Positions 5,675 through 7,521 of a stretch of DNA of 7,521 nucleotides are shown here, piece by piece. The notes below the pieces were generated by a model. It did no database searches and was not told where the DNA came from. It was given only the letters and a program-made list of their open reading frames with translations. The position numbers were made by a program, and so were the translations under genes. Each line of letters opens with the position of its first letter. Position 1 is the stretch's first letter. The stretch is from Gemmataceae bacterium (GTDB lineage Bacteria > Planctomycetota > Planctomycetia > Gemmatales > Gemmataceae): contig JAFMJU010000193.1 in the NCBI GenBank assembly GCA_017853285.1, forward strand, positions 1-7,521, given 5' to 3'.

Positions 5675-5711
5675 GGTTTAACAAAACCCCCAAGCATTTC
5701 ACGGTTAAACC
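5675..5711. repeat. 8-bp inverted repeat GGTTTAAC / GTTAAACC upstream of pyc
   Basis: GGTTTAAC (5675-5682) and GTTAAACC (5704-5711) are perfect inverted copies separated by 21 nt. They lie in the 127-nt gap before pyc. Centre-to-centre distance is 29 nt, a little under three helical turns. This could be a pair of operator half-sites or an RNA hairpin in the pyc leader. No T-run follows, so it is not a typical terminator of the preceding gene. Function is inferred from symmetry and position only. Confidence 0.4.
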
Positions 5712-5751
5712 TGTGAATCCCTTCCATTTTGGCTAAACTGAATGAAGGCCT

Positions 5752-5765
5752 TTTCGGTGCCGAAA
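5752..5765. promoter_or_regulatory. Small dyad TTTCGG-TG-CCGAAA just upstream of the pyc ribosome-binding site
   Basis: TTTCGG (5752-5757) and CCGAAA (5760-5765) are inverted. As RNA this forms a 5-bp stem with a GTGC tetraloop that ends 2 nt before the AAGGG ribosome-binding site of pyc. It could modulate translation initiation or be an operator. It is short, so chance is possible. Confidence 0.25.
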
Positions 5766-5778
5766 TCAAGGGTAAATC

Positions 5779-7521
5779 ATGTCACGTCCTGTCCGGAAAT
5801 TGTTGGTTGCCAATCGCAGTGAAATTGCCATCAGGGTGTTCCGGACAGCAACGGAGTTGGGGCTTCGCACCGTCGCGCTTTACACCCACGAGGATCGCTT
5901 TGCGCTCCACCGTTTCAAGGCCGATGAGGCTTATCAGGTGGGGCGGACAGGGGAACCTATTCGGGGTTACCTGGATATTCCGCAGATCGTGCGGATAGCC
6001 CTCGAGAACAAAGTGGATGCCATCCATCCCGGATATGGTTTCCTTTCTGAGAATGTCCAGTTTGCCAAGGCGGTTCGGGATGCCGGGATCATTTTTGTCG
6101 GGCCTAAAAACGAAATCCTCCGGGATTTGGGAGACAAGGTCACCGCCAGGGAAATGGCGGCCAAAGCCGGGGTGCCAATCCTTCCTGGCAGTCCCCGTGC
6201 TATTGAGAGCAATGAAGAGGGGTTGGGTTTGGCCAAGGAAATGGGGTATCCCGTCATCGTGAAAGCGGCGATGGGGGGCGGCGGCCGGGGCATGCGGGTC
6301 GCGAATTCCGAGGAGCAGTTGATTGAGGCCATGGAGCAGGCCCGGCGGGAAGCCGGTGCCGCCTTTGGTGTCCCCGACATCTTTTTGGAAAAATTCATCA
6401 AGAAGGCCCGCCATATCGAGGTGCAGTTGTTGGGAGATTCCCACGGCAACCTGGTTCACCTCTTCGAGCGGGATTGCTCTGTTCAACGTCGGCACCAAAA
6501 AATCGTCGAAATCGCCCCCTCCACCGGCCTGCACGAAAAAACCAGGATTGGCATTCTGGAATCGGCTCTTGCGATCGGTCGCCAGGTTGGTTTGGACAAT
6601 GCCGGGACTGTTGAATACCTGGTGGATGCCGAGACGGGGAAATATTACTTCATTGAGGTCAATCCCCGTATTCAGGTGGAGCACACGGTCACCGAGGAAG
6701 TGACCGGGCATGATTTGGTCAAATGCCAGATTTTGGTGGCATCGGGGGCCCAGTTGGCGGATCCAAGGATCGGCCTGGGTGATCAGGACTCCATACGGCT
6801 TACCGGCCATGCCATACAGTGCCGGGTAACAACGGAGAACCCGGCCAACCAGTTTTTGCCGGATTACGGACGGCTGACCAACTATCGGTCTTCCGGGGGC
6901 ACCGGGGTTCGCCTTGATTCCGGAAGCGCGTACACCGGGGCGCTCATTACCCCGTATTTTGACTCCCTTTTGGTTAAGGTGACGGCCCGAGCCCTCGAAT
7001 TCGAGGATGCGGCTCGCAGGATGTTGCGCAGCCTTCAGGAGTTTCGGGTTCGCGGTGTCCAAACCAATATCCCGTTCCTGATCAACCTGATTGCCCATCC
7101 CGCGTTTCTGGACAGTAAATGCACCACCCGCTTCATTGACGAGACACCCGAGCTATTTGAATTTCCCGTGCGCCAGGACCGCGCCAGTCGCCTGTTGCGC
7201 TACATCGGCGAATTGATTGTCAACGGGCATCCGGAAATCGGATCCAAAAAACACCCCGCGGGCTTAAAGCCATCCAGCCCTTCCGCTCCTCCCTTGGGAG
7301 TGGATGAGTCGGTTTCCCCCCCCAACGGAAGCCGGACACGGTTTCTCCAGGTGGGAGCCGATGCTTTTGCGCGCGAGGTGCGTGCTGAAAAAAAACTCCT
7401 TCTCACCGACACGACTTTTCGTGACGCCCACCAGTCCCTGCTTGCGACCAGGCTTCGTAGCCACGACATGCTCAAGGTCGCCCCCGCTTACGCTCACCAC
7501 CACCATGACCTTTTTTCATTG
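5779..7521 (+). CDS. pyc: Pyruvate carboxylase, N-terminal half (biotin carboxylase domain and start of carboxyltransferase domain), 3'-truncated by window
   Basis: The frame is open from ATG 5779 to the last base (581 codons, no stop). It begins MSRPVRKLLVANRSEIAIRV, the standard biotin carboxylase start, with an AAGGG site (5768-5772) 6 nt upstream. The biotin carboxylase domain fills about 1-455. It has HPGYGFLSEN, the ATP-grasp glycine loop GGGGRG (166-171, after K162), FERDCSVQRRHQK (229-241) and the catalytic/bicarbonate segment EVNPRIQVEHT (293-303, R297). A Pro/Ser-rich linker (about 490-525) leads to the carboxyltransferase start LLLTDTTFRDAHQSLLATR, with the family's metal-binding aspartate, here probably D549. 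This fusion order identifies pyruvate carboxylase (pyruvate + HCO3- + ATP to oxaloacetate) over a stand-alone acetyl-CoA carboxylase subunit. The rest of the carboxyltransferase, the allosteric region and the biotin carrier domain should follow outside the window. It is the most G+C-rich gene here and its codon use differs visibly from the upstream genes. Confidence 0.96.
   Translation, partial: MSRPVRKLLVANRSEIAIRVFRTATELGLRTVALYTHEDRFALHRFKADEAYQVGRTGEPIRGYLDIPQIVRIALENKVDAIHPGYGFLSENVQFAKAVRDAGIIFVGPKNEILRDLGDKVTAREMAAKAGVPILPGSPRAIESNEEGLGLAKEMGYPVIVKAAMGGGGRGMRVANSEEQLIEAMEQARREAGAAFGVPDIFLEKFIKKARHIEVQLLGDSHGNLVHLFERDCSVQRRHQKIVEIAPSTGLHEKTRIGILESALAIGRQVGLDNAGTVEYLVDAETGKYYFIEVNPRIQVEHTVTEEVTGHDLVKCQILVASGAQLADPRIGLGDQDSIRLTGHAIQCRVTTENPANQFLPDYGRLTNYRSSGGTGVRLDSGSAYTGALITPYFDSLLVKVTARALEFEDAARRMLRSLQEFRVRGVQTNIPFLINLIAHPAFLDSKCTTRFIDETPELFEFPVRQDRASRLLRYIGELIVNGHPEIGSKKHPAGLKPSSPSAPPLGVDESVSPPNGSRTRFLQVGADAFAREVRAEKKLLLTDTTFRDAHQSLLATRLRSHDMLKVAPAYAHHHHDLFSL

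Noticed and set aside
5782..7098. Very long minus-strand open frame (438 codons) opposite pyc
   Set aside because: It lies entirely antisense to a convincing biotin carboxylase domain. Its translation is rich in Pro/Gly/His/Arg and shows no known motif. It is a shadow produced by the codon bias of pyc.
1..7521. CRISPR array, transposon or insertion sequence, tRNA/rRNA genes, toxin-antitoxin or defence cassette
   Set aside because: I looked for regularly spaced repeats, terminal inverted repeats with transposase motifs, cloverleaf-like segments and small paired genes on both strands, and saw none.

Overview
The window looks like ordinary chromosomal DNA from a Planctomycetota-type bacterium, possibly a Gemmatales/Gemmataceae relative. 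This is inferred from gene content and not proven. The main hints are a response regulator with an excisionase-type HTH in front of its receiver, a soluble histidine kinase with a GHEINNPLA...GRAQ H-box region, and a secreted DUF1573 protein with an SSCGCT motif. By eye the base composition is intermediate. The last gene (pyc) looks richer in G+C and in GGG/CGG codons than the middle genes.

All recognised genes are on the + strand. The window opens with the last 48 codons of mnmG (tRNA wobble-uridine modification). A gene-poor stretch (149-508) follows, with a candidate promoter and a 15-bp dyad. Next is a response regulator (509-1090), closed by two nested or successive hairpins; the second resembles a Rho-independent terminator. 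The histidine kinase after it (about 1218-2837) is the obvious candidate partner, but the terminator suggests the two are not simply co-transcribed. Downstream come a Kdo-hydroxylase-family Fe(II)/2-oxoglutarate dioxygenase (2914-3783), a ComF-type phosphoribosyltransferase with an N-terminal double zinc ribbon (3824-4537), and a secreted DUF1573 Ig-like protein (about 4635-5651, TTG start). After a 127-nt leader with an 8-bp inverted repeat comes pyruvate carboxylase (5779 to the window end, truncated). It contains the whole biotin carboxylase domain and the first residues of the carboxyltransferase domain.

Functionally this is a mixed neighbourhood: tRNA modification, two-component signalling, envelope sugar modification, a DNA-uptake/PRTase-family protein, an envelope protein and anaplerosis. 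The short same-strand gaps make partial co-transcription from the kinase to the DUF1573 gene possible. I found no CRISPR array, transposon, tRNA/rRNA gene, defence cassette or other clearly new system. The most interesting points are the inverted (DNA-binding then receiver) regulator beside a kinase with an unassigned ~280-residue N-terminal region, the Kdo hydroxylase homologue in a probable planctomycete, and several intergenic dyads.
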